Assembly (NCBI GenBank): GCA_018398585.1
Contig: JAGTTD010000015.1
Coordinates: 28,663,478-28,727,477 of the forward strand
DNA: 64,000 nucleotides
Reading direction: 5' to 3'
Source: Simmondsia chinensis
Lineage: Eukaryota > Streptophyta > Magnoliopsida > Caryophyllales > Simmondsiaceae
Shown here: positions 32,890 through 44,413 of the stretch, piece after piece
Layout of the letters: every line of letters begins with the position of its first letter
How positions within the stretch are numbered: the stretch's first letter is position 1
Program-made: the position numbers and the translations under genes
The notes under the pieces: model-generated
What the model was told of the DNA's origin: nothing
The model's database searches: none
What the model saw: the letters and a program-made list of their open reading frames with translations, nothing else

Positions 32890-33345
32890 AAGAGCGAGAT
32901 TTGTTGGATAGTGCTTAACCGAGAGTTTGTAACTTCCTTTTTTCTGAGCTACATTGAGGAAAATTAGTAACTTACTGTTCAATAGTTATATTGAGAAGCG
33001 CTGGTGGTTTATCCTGCAACGGATGGTGAGGAATCAATTGTAGTAGATCACATTACAATAATGGATTAGGTTCTTAGTCGGCCTGCTTTCTTGTCAACCT
33101 CTTTTCCAGCTTTGGTACATTGGCACATTCTCTTGTTCTTGATCCATCTGCTCCTGTGGTGGTTGTAGTTATTTAGCGTATGTTGGTTATTTGCTTGTAA
33201 TTGTCCTATAATCCTGTTTTCTTGGACTGTTGTATTGCTTTTGTCTATGTTTTGATCCCCACTTTTATAAGAGCTGACTCATGTTTCATCTGTAGGAGAT
33301 ACCCGTTTTTTATTGCGACTTTGTCACTAATTATTGAAAAAAGCT
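32890..33345 (+). mobile_element. LINE 3'-end remnant
   Basis: A T/G-rich 3' UTR-like stretch ending in TATTGCGACTTTGTCACTAA and TTATTGAAAAAAG, the shared terminus. No coding sequence is left. Confidence 0.45.
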
Positions 33346-34289
33346 AAATTGAGGAGGGTCGGTGACTTATCGTACAATAGCCACATTTGAGTTGAGAGAT
33401 TGTGATTTGGGATTTAAGGTTCGAATGAGGCACTCGTTTCTGTCCCGTAATTTGTCTTGGTGATTCCGATAAAGTTTCTTTTTATTGTACTTGATATTTG
33501 ATTTTTTCCAACAATAAGACATAGATTCGACCATTGTGAAGGAAAGGCAATGGAAATGATGAAGATTTACGGCTAACATTTCTTTTCAAAATTCTTTTTT
33601 GAATAAACTGTGTAAAAGAATCGTATTTGGTGTCTTTTTTGCTTATTTAAAAAAAAAAAAAAGGAAATTTGCATCTTTGCATTTAAATTGTGAAAACAAT
33701 TTTAAAAGATGTTCAATGTTAATAATATGGTAAAATATGCATTTTTTTAATATTATATTGTAACACATATCTGTATTTTTCTCAATTAAAATAAATATAA
33801 TTGAAAATTGATTTCTTTTGATAATTATGAGAAAGAGATCGTCAAAAGTATATAAGAGAAAATTTTCCAATTGATACAAGAGCCAAAAACCAAAAGAGTA
33901 CTAAAGCAAAATTTAAATTGTAAGTTAGGTGCACATCATAGTCAAGGTCAGTCTAAAATTGCCTAACTTTGCCCGTGGTTCACAACCGAGGCGGTTCCAA
34001 GGAAGAAACTATAGAACAAGCTGTGGAACATCTGGTATGGCGAATCTGGATTTGGAACTGGTATTCAAAATCAATCTGTAAGAGTCTTTCATATAATAAT
34101 GAATAGAAATATATACGCAACCCATTAGTGCTTGGAACTTGGTGATAACTCTTAATTTATAGTGTCGATGATATATGACTAATCAAGGATAGTATTCTAG
34201 AAGATGACACCTAAATTAATGATTTATGATTTATAATTTATATTTAACTAAATTTGTCATTTTAACTTTTAAATTATTGTTTATAACTT
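33346..34289. other. AT-rich intergenic DNA with weak LINE traces
   Basis: No gene is seen. Bases 33860-34160 loosely resemble 58080-58480, a decayed minus-strand LINE ORF2 end, but I cannot read a frame. Confidence 0.3.
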
Positions 34290-34294
34290 ATCAT

Positions 34295-34703
34295 TGTCAA
34301 GGAACCATCTTTCCCAAAAGTTTAAGCTGATGGGTGAAGGCCCAGGATTAGTTTTATACTCTAACATACCCCCTCATGTAAATGCCCGTTTAGGCTTGAA
34401 GTGTGGATAATGCACAGACACACCTCATACCTTGTACTTAAATTGTGTTAATATTAAAATTGGAAGAGTTGGTTCTTTGACATGGTATCAGAGCCTTATG
34501 ACCAAGAGGTTAGGAGTTCAAATCCCAACACTTCCTCACTTTCAATATTAACATAATTTAAGCACAAGGTAATGCGGTGAGTTTGAGCAATATCCACGCT
34601 TCAACCCTAAAGGGTAATTGCTTGAGGGGCATGTTAGAGTATAAAACCAATTTTGGGCCTATACTTATTAGCTTAAACTTTTGGAAGAGTTGGTTCTTTG
34701 ACA
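34295..34703. mobile_element. Inverted composite of two 72-bp-LTR mini-retrotransposons (family A)
   Basis: A minus-strand copy comes first: LTR 34295-34366, then internal sequence to about 34447. It is fused head-to-head with a plus-strand copy: LTR end ~34457-34482, PBS TGGTATCAGAGC at 34483, internal ~150 bp, PPT TTGAGGGGCA, complete LTR 34632-34703. Flanks ATCAT (34290-34294) and ATTAT (34704-34708) may be the target duplication. A complete single element would be only about 300 bp. Confidence 0.75.
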
Positions 34704-34708
34704 ATTAT

Positions 34709-35279
34709 GTGTCATACTTTTGCTTTCGTTATTGTAACTAACGCTATCCCTTATTTTTATAAGTCAACAAATTTTTAGTTGTAAATTTTATATATAAAGC
34801 CGAATGATACACATATATATTAGAACACGTTTAATTCTCATACTGTATTTTATTAACATGACTTGCATCCCTCGAGCTAACCACTTGATAGTTAACAAGT
34901 TTTCTTGAAGTAGCAATATAATTTATTTATCTGAATTATCGGCAACTTTAAGATATTCTAAATATATAAAAACTATTAACTTATTTTCCTTATAAAACAA
35001 TAACTTAAGGTGCACGACAATGTTAAAATATGGTAAATATATTCCAAAAATAGGACCACGAATTTTAATTTAATTAAATCACTATAGTTTCCTCGTGCGA
35101 TGTAAAATATGTGATTAAATTTTAAATAGTTAGATTTATATGTTATAATATATAAATTATATTATTAGTATAAATAAAAAATAGAGTTTGCCTATATATA
35201 CACATATAATAAAACAAGAGAGATGATCTTATCCTAAACTGGGTCTCTTACATACAAATAGATGAGGGAGTGAAGATTT
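34709..35279. other. AT-rich intergenic DNA
   Basis: No gene, RNA or repeat structure was recognised. Confidence 0.45.
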
Positions 35280-35280
35280 A

Positions 35281-35763
35281 GAGGCCGTTTGGTACAAGGG
35301 AATGAATTTGTAGGAGTGAAAGTGAGGGAACGGGAATGACTTTTTGGGAGTGAGAATGACCCAGTCATTTTTATTCTTTCGTTTGGTATATGTATGGAAT
35401 GGAGATAGGAATTTCATTCCCATGTTTGATATGCTAAATGGGAGTACGTATAAACAAAATAGTTTACAAAAATATTTTCCAATAAATTTTAACGTAATAA
35501 TAATAATAACTACTATAAAAATAACAATAACTATTATAATAATAGTAATAATAATAATAATAATAACAATAACAATAATACTACTAATAATAATAGTTTT
35601 CATCATATTCCTATTCGCATGTTTTTAAACCCAGGCCCCTCAGGTATGAAAATGTGGGAATGTGAATGACATCCCCGCTCCCACTCTCAGTAAACAACCA
35701 AAACGCGGGAATGGGCTGTCCATTCCCACTCCCAACCCTCCATTCCTTCCTACCAAACAGCCC
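35281..35763. mobile_element. MITE (Tourist/hAT-like ends) with an AAT-type microsatellite
   Basis: GAGGCCGTTTGGTACAAGGG and, inverted, GGGGCTGTTTGGTAGGAAGG form terminal inverted repeats. Further inward, GGGAATGA...GGGAGTG is mirrored by CATTCCCACTCCC. An (AAT/AAC)n tract at 35500-35600 expands the centre. No clean target duplication: the right flank is occupied by a LINE tail. Confidence 0.6.
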
Positions 35764-35960
35764 CTTTTTTTTTTCAATTGATAAAGAGCAAAGCTCTAGA
35801 AACACAGCACGGCGTCCCAAAAAGGGACCCGAAAAACGACACATTGGAACAAGCAAAAGAAAAAAAAAAAGAAAAAGAAAAAAAGGCCAAACAAACTGAG
35901 AAACGCCTAAGAACAGAAGCAGAAACCTACAACTCCACAAACAGACTGCAACCAAAACAA
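35764..35960 (-). mobile_element. LINE (L1-type) 3'-end fragment
   Basis: On the minus strand the end CAATTGATAAAGAGCAAAGC and GGCGTCCCAAAAAGGGACCC resemble the 3' end of the L1 element at 62800 (GGCATCCCAACTAAGGGGAC). A-rich remnants follow. Confidence 0.45.
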
Positions 35961-36169
35961 CACAAACACCAAAAAAACAAAGAGCAAAGGAGGTGGAGTA
36001 ATAGCTTAGAAATTTAAGGATGTGGGAGTGCAAGGCCTTTTGGGAAGAAGAACTTCTAATTAATATATAGTATAGATATGAACCAGAAATCCTTGAGATA
36101 ATTACATGGATTTAGAAATAAATCAACCTAAATTATAGAATTATTAGTCTTCCATGTATATATATAATC

Positions 36170-36610
36170 GTTTTTTTAAATAATTAGCGACATAGTTGTT
36201 GAACAAAACATGCGACTCGCAACAAGCGAGGCCAAAAGAACTCGAGAAAATCAGGGCCCAAAAGCACAAAACAGGAAACAACAAGGGGAAAACATCACAG
36301 GGAGAGACGGGCTCTGGCTAATGAAGACGACGACCCGTGATAGGGCTGGAGAGAAATTGGCAGGGGAACAAGACAAATAGAGGCCTACTCCGATCTTGCA
36401 AAAAGATCAATCGCATCAAATTCGTCGCCATCATATGTCAAACCAAATTTTTTTCCATACTCCCACCTACACTTTGCTTCAGAAAGCTTACCAACATCCA
36501 TGGTATTGTCATCCTTCCTTATGGACTTCCCCATTTTCTTTCCCAGCGGGTTTGGACAGTTTCTTTACACTGCTCCTAGGAGACATATCCTTAATGAATT
36601 TCTGCCATTC
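36170..36610 (-). mobile_element. LINE remnant, ORF1-only type, minus strand
   Basis: Shared terminus at 36180 (AATTAGCGACATAGTTG, GCGACTCGCAACAAGCGAGG). Its coding remnant at 36390-36600 matches 44180-44420 of the larger element (CAGAAAGCTTACCAACATCC, GACTTCCCCATTTT, CTAGGAGACATAT). It is 5'-truncated. Confidence 0.65.
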
Positions 36611-36669
36611 CTGCTTCGCTTGTTATTTATCCTTAATGATTATATATATATATATAGTCATATATTAGT

Positions 36670-37200
36670 ATAATTAAAATGTAAGCATACTACGTAATAA
36701 GATAGAATAAAATCTTACAGCATTATCATCTATCCTCTAAATAAAAAAGCATGTTTCTAAGTGATAGAAAAAAAAAAAAAAAAATGTTATTGTTAGAGCA
36801 ATAATAGTGATTTGAAGTGATTAATAGTCCCAAATTTTTTTATTAAGCTACTCTTACATTAATATTCTTATCCTGACAAAACCATTACTGTATAAAAATA
36901 GTTGCCAGGGTAAAATTCTTATTCTTAGAGCAAAATTATGGTTTTCAAGCTAATTTTATATCTCTTATTATTTATAAATCACGTCGTTGTTATAGCAATA
37001 ATTTTTTTCCCTATCAATAACAACTTTCTTAAAATATTGGGTTTACTGGAAAACAGCCCCTAGTGGGCCGCACCATCCAACTAACAATCTGTTTCCAATT
37101 TTTCAAAAAAAAAGGAAAAAAAAGAAAACAAGGATTTAAATACTTGAAAGGGCATTAATTTTTGGGGGAAAAAAAAATTTAAGAGTATATTATATTTAAA
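36670..37200. other. AT-rich intergenic DNA
   Basis: No gene is seen. A (TA)n tract at 36640-36656 closes the preceding LINE flank. Confidence 0.4.
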
Positions 37201-37269
37201 TCAAATTGTAGGCACTCTAAAGGAAAGTGTGTTAAGATTGGAAACTGATAGTCTCCCAAAACTATTTTT

Positions 37270-38350
37270 TGGCTGGATCTATTTAGAGTTTTATGAATGA
37301 GGTAATTATTAAGTTTTCAATGGTTATGATTAAAGAGGCTTATGAGCAGAATGCGGGTCATATTGCATTACATGTTGACGTCATTTCATTGGTAGATGGC
37401 CCTGGGACTTCCAGATCCCATACTCGATTAGCATTTGTCCCTCTACTTAGTTTATAATCCAATCATCAGCAACATCCATCCAGGAAATTTGAGTCAATTG
37501 GAACCCTCCACTTCTCCTGCCATGGGTTGAGGACAATGGAGCCAAATCACTTGGAACTCAAGATTAGTGGCCTCCTCAAGGTAATTAAGCTCCAGATGCT
37601 GTAAGTAACATTGAGTCAGTGTTTTTGGGACCTAAATTCTCTCTGGGTTTTGAGCCCCATGCCTTTAAAAGACAATCATATGATGATGGAAACTTCTTGA
37701 GAGTTATTCCAATGCAGTTTATGGCTAGGGAATGAAGGAGGAAAATGGGGTCGGGGCGTCAAGATCCCAATGTTGGCTTGTTTAAAAAGGGACACAGAGC
37801 TCTAAAGCGTAGGAGAAAAAAGCAAACTAAGTGAGGCTTACAACAATTTCTTACAGATATGTCACCTGGAAATAGTACAAAGAGGTTACATACGCCTTCG
37901 AGTAATGAAAGAAGAAAAAGGAAGATGGGCAAAAGAGCCAAAAAAGTTATAATGGTTGAGAAAGTTTTTGTGGGGAAGCGTACGTGGGAGGCTGGAAAGA
38001 AGCTCAGGTTAAGCTTTGATGGTAATGATTCTGTTATGATCGAACAATTTGCTTTGAAGAACTAGGGTATTTTTTGACTTGAGTACCTAACATCCTTCCT
38101 AGTTTTGATGTTGTGCTTTCATCTCCCCAGCCTGATCCTGACACTCCCTATTTTCTTTCAGTATCTATGATCTTCTAGCATCAGTTGGCTCTGCCTGTAT
38201 TTCATTTTGCACTCTTGTTTTCTTGTTTTGGTTAGTTGTTTGTATTTGTCCTTTTTTGGTTGTCATTTCCTTACGAGTGTCCTAGGCCTCGCTTTGGCCT
38301 CGTGGCCTGTCTTGTATCGTGACCTTGTTGTTATTTATTGAAAAAAAACA
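37270..38350 (+). mobile_element. LINE remnant, ORF1-only type, plus strand
   Basis: The region contains coding remnants related to the minus-strand element at 43892-46707: LGFEPH near 37650, and the frame at 37859-38063 with MSPGNS..KRL, KKVIMVEK, WEAGKK.RLSFDG. It runs straight into the 3' UTR and terminus TTTGGCCTCGTGGCCTGTCT, TTGTATCGTGACC, TATTGAAAAAAAAC. No endonuclease or RT sequence lies between ORF1 and the terminus. Confidence 0.6.
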
Positions 38351-38612
38351 ACATTAAAGAAGCCTATAGATAAGGACCTCTTGTGCCTCGTATTGGTAGC
38401 GGGAAAGATGTAGACAAATGATGGGAGGTAGAGTACAACTGATAAACTTTGTTGTAATACCTTTGTCTCTGTAGTGAAATATTGTTGCTCCCCCTTCATG
38501 GATGCAGGCTTCGACTGGACCATGTACAATTTGGTGTCTAAATTTTTCCCCAATCCCTTTATTGTGTTTACTATTTTGATTTAGGGTTCGGTTTTATATA
38601 GGCGATCCTAAC

Positions 38613-38862
38613 TGTCAAGGAACCATCTTTCCGAAAAGTTTAAGCTGATGGATTAAGGCCTAATACTTGTTCTATACTCTAACATGTCCCCTCACGCAAA
38701 CGCCCATTTTTGTGCTTGAAGCGTGGATATTATACAAGCTCACCTCATACATTGTGCTTGAATTATGTTAATATTGAAAGTGGGGGTTGTTGGGATTCAA
38801 ACTCGTGACCTCTTGGAAAATGAGGCTCTAATACCACATTAAGAAGCCATCTGTTCCATACC
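38613..38862 (-). mobile_element. 72-bp-LTR mini-retrotransposon (family A), nearly complete
   Basis: Read on the minus strand: a degenerate 5' LTR end (~38840-38862), PBS TGGTATTAGAGC (inverse at 38826-38838), tRNA-like GAGGTCACGAGTTTGAATCC, internal region, PPT-like GTGAGGGGACA, and 3' LTR 38613-38684 (72 bp). The outer part of the 5' LTR is lost at the junction with a family B element. Confidence 0.75.
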
Positions 38863-39178
38863 AAACCGAGCTTCTTGGAATCGGTTCGAGGATCAATAGC
38901 TCTGATACCATTGTTATAAGCTAAAGGAGGTTCCATCTCAAAACCAATTGGTAATGGGTGATGTAGCTCCTATGGTATATAAATTGGTATATTTCTTTTT
39001 GTTCCAAATTGTCTGTATCAAACCACCACTCTCTGCAACTGTCATCCTCGATGGCTTCACGTCTAGGTAGCTTCACACTGAGTAGGTAGTCCTTTCTCTC
39101 ATGGACAACTTCATTCTACCTTAGGTAGCCCTTTTCGAAACTTAGACTCGGTACGGGTGGCTTGTCCAGCATGGCCCT
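38863..39178 (-). mobile_element. TRIM-like element, family B, arranged internal-LTR-internal
   Basis: On the minus strand: internal 3' part (39178-39015: GGGCTACCTAAGGTAGAATG, GAGGATGACAGTTGCAGA, GTTTGATACAGA), one LTR (~39010-38911, ending GGAACCTCCTTTAGCTTATA), PBS TGGTATCAGAGC (inverse at 38899-38910) and internal 5' part (CGAACCGATTCCAAGAAGCT). One LTR shared by two internal regions is the product expected from unequal exchange between tandem elements. Confidence 0.6.
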
Positions 39179-39187
39179 TCCCATTAA

Positions 39188-39737
39188 GAGTGCGTTTGGT
39201 TCAGCTTATTTCAGCTTATCTATTTTAATAAAATCTGTCCATTTAAGACCTATATCTTTTTACAGTGAAGTGTTTGGTTGTGCTGTACAGAAAGATCTTT
39301 TTTACAAAATAAAATATTTGGGTACAAGTTTAAAAAAGGAACTCATGTATTATAATCACAAAAGTGACTTAATAATATATTAATTAATAATAGTAGGTAC
39401 AAGAAAATCATAATAATAGTTGGTTATGGTAGTAAGAGTGATGAGTGTAGCAACTCGTGGGCGTAAAAAGGGTGGTGATAACAAGTAAAAGTAGGTCATA
39501 GTGATGAAGATTTAATATTAATATAGTCTTTTTAAATCATTTTTCTGAAATAAGCTCTAAAAAAGATCCAATTTTGCATCTTTTTCTGCTTAGTTATAAA
39601 GTAGTTTTTTCATCTTTTTATTTAAGCTGCAAAACAGATGTAAAAAAAATCTTTTCTGCCAACCAAACGCAAGCCTTATAGTCAACTAGATCTTTTTTGC
39701 AGTTTTAAACTGTTAAAAAGTTAAATCAAACACAGCC
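39188..39737. mobile_element. Tourist-like (PIF/Harbinger) MITE, 550 bp
   Basis: GAGTGCGTTTGGTTCAGCTT and the inverse right end (GGCTGTGTTTGATTTAACTT) are terminal inverted repeats. TAA occurs on both sides (39185-39187, 39738-39740), as expected for PIF/Harbinger. Confidence 0.65.
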
Positions 39738-39740
39738 TAA

Positions 39741-40159
39741 GTGTTCATGAGAAAAAGATGTTGAAAATTATTGAATCATATAATATAATTTTAAATAATA
39801 ATTATTATTATTTACCATAATAATATGTATATTAAGTACTGAAATAAATTAATCTATTTTTTCTTTTGGGTTGAAAATAAATAAATAAATTATTTTTTTT
39901 GGTTGAAAATAAATTAATCTATAATCTATGATAAGTAAAGACATGTCTAATATAGTTTGTTCGTAGTCGCATTCATTGATGCAGCAAGTTTTTCCTATTA
40001 CAAACGCATGCTTCAATATCAAATTAATTACTTGATTTATACAATGAATATTTATTAAAAAATTGATTTTTAACAAATTCTATCGATTCTTTGCTTCTTT
40101 TGCCCTGATAGAAACGAATTATATAGACATCTATTTCTTATTTGCAGGATATTATGGAA
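39741..40159. other. AT-rich intergenic DNA
   Basis: No gene is seen. TTTTTGGGTTGAAAATAAATAA is repeated in short tandem near 39860-39920. Confidence 0.4.
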
Positions 40160-40316
40160 CCTGTGCTTAATTATTTTAATATTGAAAGTGAGGGCTGTTG
40201 AGATTCAAACTCCTGACCTCTTGGTCATCAAGACTCTGATACTATGTCAAGGAACCATCTATCCCAAAAGCTTAAGCTAATGGGTGAAGGCCCAGGATTG
40301 ATTTTATACTCTAACA
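40160..40316 (-). mobile_element. 72-bp-LTR mini-retrotransposon (family A), truncated
   Basis: LTR 40245-40316 (72 bp). On the minus strand it is followed by a PBS variant (TAGTATCAGAGTC), GAGGTCAGGAGTTTGAATCT, and internal sequence cut at about 40160. Confidence 0.75.
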
Positions 40317-40839
40317 AATTTAATGTACGGACCTATTGAACTAGTGGCATCTCTCCGCCCTAAAGGGCTCAACTAAAAAGGTGCAGCTCATAACCTAATT
40401 TGTTGTCATGCATGTCATTTGAGATCCCATGATGCTCTCATTTTCTAAAACGCAACTCTTAACTGCTCTCACATCCTCACTATCGAACTAAGGCTAATTT
40501 CTTATTTTCAAGCACTATTTGGCTCCGCAGGCATCTCCATTCACCATTACACGGAGAATCCACAAAATGTCACAACTTATCCTAGTTATAAGTGGCATCG
40601 TACATATTTGCACCCATATAATGTAGATAAATCAGTAACCACGTTCAAGGCTTTGTGGGTATTTTGCGGAGATTTTTGTCATGGTCGGATTTGGCTCCAA
40701 ACGAGTATTGTTTACTTCTTTTGGACTTTTGTTGTTTTAATTGTTTTTACTTTTGAGATGGACTTTTGCTCTATTTAGAAGTTTTTCCCGCCCTATTAAT
40801 TATAAAAAACAAATTAATTGATATTCTTTTTTATCATCT

Positions 40840-41093
40840 ACCTAAGAGGGTACCAACATGCAAGCACTGGATCCCATTAGAACTCTGAAGTTAAGGGCGC
40901 TTGGGCGACAGTAGTACCAAGATGGGTGACTTCTTGAGAAGTCCTTGTGTTGCATCCCTTAGGTTGGAGGTTCTCGGAAATAGCCTCTCTTTAGAGTAGC
41001 AATCTGAAGGGGGAAGACTGCGTACATCTGCTCCCTCAGAGCCTGTTTAGGCAAGAGCCCTTAGAATATTAGGAATGTTGTAATAAAAAGTCT
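40840..41093 (+). mobile_element. 5S-rRNA-headed SINE, copy 6
   Basis: The head extends further into 5S than in the other copies (GATCCCATTAGAACTCTGAA, GGGCGACAGTAGTACCAAGA, GAGAAGTCCTTGTGTTGCAT). The Au-type tail is decayed (GGGGGAAGACTGCGTACATC, GGCAAGAGCCCTTAGAAT). CTTTT(TT)ATCATCT occurs on both sides (40826-40839 and 41094-41105). Confidence 0.88.
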
Positions 41094-41105
41094 CTTTTAT
41101 CATCT

Positions 41106-41725
41106 GATAACTTATATAATAATAATAATATTTAAATTTAGCACATTTGGTATTATTGTCACAGATTATGCGGCTAATAATGAAGAGGGGGTGTTTAATT
41201 AGTGCCTCTTTTTGTTCATTGTTTCATACTCAAAATAACTATATATTTGCACATTTAATATAAATAATAAAAAAATTTTAACTTATAAAAATGACTAATT
41301 TAATAGTAAAGGAAAACACGATTCTCTCTGGTACTGTTTATGTTTACGAAATGAACATCTTTAATATACGAATAGTATTTAGACTAAACATATGGATTTA
41401 ACTTACAATTTTATCGTATTATTAGATAAAGAAAATTGATGTTGAACCAAATTTAGCTCACATATACAAAATAAGTCAACACTCCCCCAATAAAGAAAAA
41501 TATTTTTTCTTTTAAAACTAATTTTCCGCTCGCTATTCTGTCTCAAATAAAAGAAAAGGAGAAAACAACTTTCTAAAATTCTGCATTCCGGCCTATATTC
41601 CGGTCTACTAAATGAATTTCGATCTTTTTTTTCTGATAACTAACTATGCACTAAAAAAATTCATATATATAAACTAATCAATCATTTTTCTTTTACTTTT
41701 CCTAAATAAATGGCGTTTGAAAGTA
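41106..41725. other. AT-rich intergenic DNA
   Basis: I see no gene or repeat structure here. Confidence 0.45.
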
Positions 41726-41733
41726 ATGGCGTC

Positions 41734-42304
41734 TAGTGCTACAAATGAACTAAGCCCGCTCGCGAGACGGTCTGACTCGGCTCGGGTTCGTCTAAGCCAA
41801 CTCCAGAGCTGGCTTGGCTCATTTAAGGCGGCTCGTTTAAATAAACAAGCCAAATCAGACCGAGGCCGACTCCGCTCGAAAGGCTCACGAGCTGGCTCAA
41901 TCATTGGCTCGCATGTCTAGATTGCGGAATTGAATAACATATATGTTTTTTAATTTTCAAGATGCGTAATTTATTTTATTAGCCTTTTCTAGGAATCGAA
42001 GTAACAGTAATCATAAATGAGTCTAACAAGCCTAATAAAAGAGCTTAACAAGTCCGATAAATGAGCCTAATGAGCTAACAAAGCTCTATGAGCCAACTTG
42101 CCAAATAATCAAGCATAAATATATTGATACCGTGCCGGTCTCATTTAGTTAACGAGCCCGTCTCATTTAGTAAATGAGTGAGCTGAGCATAGATATGCAG
42201 CTCGATTAGATAAATGATATCAATACTGAGCCCGGTCTCATTTAGTTAACGAGCCAAGCCGAGCAAGTTGTGGCTCGGTTCGGCCCGGCCCATTTGCAGC
42301 TCTA
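41734..42304. mobile_element. Non-autonomous hAT element, 571 bp
   Basis: Terminal inverted repeats TAGTGCTACAAATGAAC and (inverted) TAGAGCTGCAAATGGGCC; 8-bp target duplication ATGGCGTC (41726-41733) / ATGGTATC (42305-42312). The subterminal regions are packed with GGCTCG/CGAGCC words, and TCATTTAGTTAACGAGCC is repeated twice internally. No coding capacity. Confidence 0.8.
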
Positions 42305-42312
42305 ATGGTATC

Positions 42313-43479
42313 TACTTTGTGGTATCCTAAATAAGATGAAGGAGCTTCTTCATCAACCGTGCTCATTTTCATGTTTAGGGATTTTTGCTTAGATTGGTGT
42401 GGCCCACTTGGCATTTCATATCCCGGGAGTTGGTGTAGGTGTGTTTTTAGGTGTCTAAATCTTTCGTTTTGCTATACTTTTTTTTGGCTTTTATAGATTT
42501 TCTTAGGCTCCGCTTTGATAGATACGGCGACTTACACTAAAAGTTTTCTCTTTAATCATCGTAAAAAAAAACTAGCTCAGACATTGAATATCCATCTGCA
42601 TGGATGTTTACATGCCCAACATTTATTGTAATTTTTTTTTTTTTTTTTTGTGTCATAACATTTATTATATAATGGCCATGATCTTTGTCCCTTTTCTTTT
42701 TCATCTTGAATGGTTGTATACTTGGGAGCTAGTTGATTTTTTATACCTTCTTGAGCTCCAAAGATACAAAATACGTACAAAAAAGAAATTTAAAACAATA
42801 AAAAGAGAAAAAAAAAAAACAGATCCCAATGTCGAGTTGTGTACCAAGATCAGAGCCATACGTGAAGAGAAGTGAACTTTAAAGGTGGGTCTGCCACAAT
42901 GGTCAAGACCAATATAGTGTAAACGGTTATTTGAGAATCTTAAATTGTAAGGTATTTAGTTTATTCTAGAGATAAATTTTTGTTATGTTATGTACTTAAT
43001 TAACTTCTTAAATTAGTTAATGTTTATGTTACTAAGGAAATATTAATATATATGAGAGGTCCTACTTTAAACATCAAGCTTCAGACCCAAGAACTCTTTG
43101 GTCTGGCCCTGCCTATCGTCTGCATGAAAATCTTTGTTTTTGGGTTGATAAAAGATACAAGTAAATAGGCGTGCAAACTATTCTTATGTCTCGTATTTAT
43201 ACAACTTTTGCCTTCCCATAATTGCTTTGGGCAAGTATATTTTTTTAAAGGTAAAGACAATAACTTGATGTAACTTTCGTATTGGTAGACTTGAAACATG
43301 TTAAAATGGAATGAACTCGAAAAGAGGCAAAACTGACGAAAATGTGCTAATTCAGAGATCATGCATAGAAACCTATCCAAGTGCATGAAAAGAATCCACG
43401 GGGTCAAATATTCAGCGGAGCCTATAATCCAGAGGGGCAAATTGATCAGACCAACCCCGTTCTGCTTTCTGGATCGGTT
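42313..43479. other. Intergenic DNA, no gene seen
   Basis: T-rich remnants at 42430-42560 resemble a LINE 3' UTR. The 133-codon open frame at 43081-43482 (-) has no recognisable motif and no family resemblance. Confidence 0.35.
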
Positions 43480-43891
43480 CAATCGATTGGGTTTCCTCCA
43501 ATACCTTTAGAGGACTCTGCCCTATTGATAGATCAGATGCCCTGATCAATCGAGCGTGATGTAATTCCTAGCTAGGATACGCCTCTCTATAAATACCCAA
43601 CTTGTTTAGGGCTTTAGGGATCTTTTGCCTCTATTCCAAAATTTTCCATCTCCCGAGTTGCCCCTATAAAAATGTCAGGGCGTACTTGGAAGGAACCGTG
43701 ACAATTGCGGTAAGGATCGTGGAATTGAAAATTTAGGGATTCAAAGTCTTCTTGAGTTCTTCTTTTCCTTTTTTTGTTTATTTTGCTTTTGTAAAAAGTC
43801 CGTTGGGAGAGCAGACTCGTGGTTTAGGGGTGATGGACAGTTATCGTTCAGATTCCAAGTTTTATGTTTTTATTTGATAATATTTGTATTT
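43480..43891 (+). other. LTR-like remnant, left part (continues at 46708-46970)
   Basis: CTCTCTATAAATACCCAACT (43588) followed by CCTCTATTCC and an AT-rich continuation looks like a TATA box and R region of an LTR. The sequence resumes beyond the nested LINE at 46708 and ends near 46970 in AAACCCAACA. The start of the repeat and any coding part were not found. Confidence 0.3.
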
Positions 43892-44413
43892 TTTTTGGAT
43901 AATTAGCGATATAGTTGCGATACAAAATAGGTGACTCGAGCAAGCGAGGCCTAAGAGAATTCGAATAAATCGGGAGAGAGAAACACGAAACAAAAGAATG
44001 CCAAAAAGATAGGAAGACAGGATGGCAAGACAAAAACAACAAACAAACATAAAAGAACAAAAACAAGCACTATAAGGCAAAATCAGCACTGGGTGAGATG
44101 GGCTCTGAGCAAGGGAAGACAGCGAACCCACGGAGCTGGAGAGAAGTTAATAGGGGGACTGGTCAAGTACAATCCTACTCCATCATTGCAAAAAGCTCAA
44201 TCATATCCGATTCGTTGCTATCATGTCCCAAATCAAGCCTTTTTCCAAACTCCTACCTATACTTCGCATCAGAAAGCTTACCAACATCCTCAGCATTGTC
44301 ACCCTTCTTCATGAACTTCCCCATTTTTTTGTTTCCTAGATGGTTTGGGTAGTTTCTTCACACTGCTCTCAGGAGACATATATTTAATGAATCCTCCAGT
44401 CCCGCTTCACTTT

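Noticed and set aside
35229..35628. Ile-rich membrane-like proteins on both strands
   Set aside because: They are translations of an AAT/AAC microsatellite inside a MITE.
43081..43482. 133-codon minus-strand frame
   Set aside because: It has no recognisable domain, no codon-use contrast and no splice context. Probably chance.
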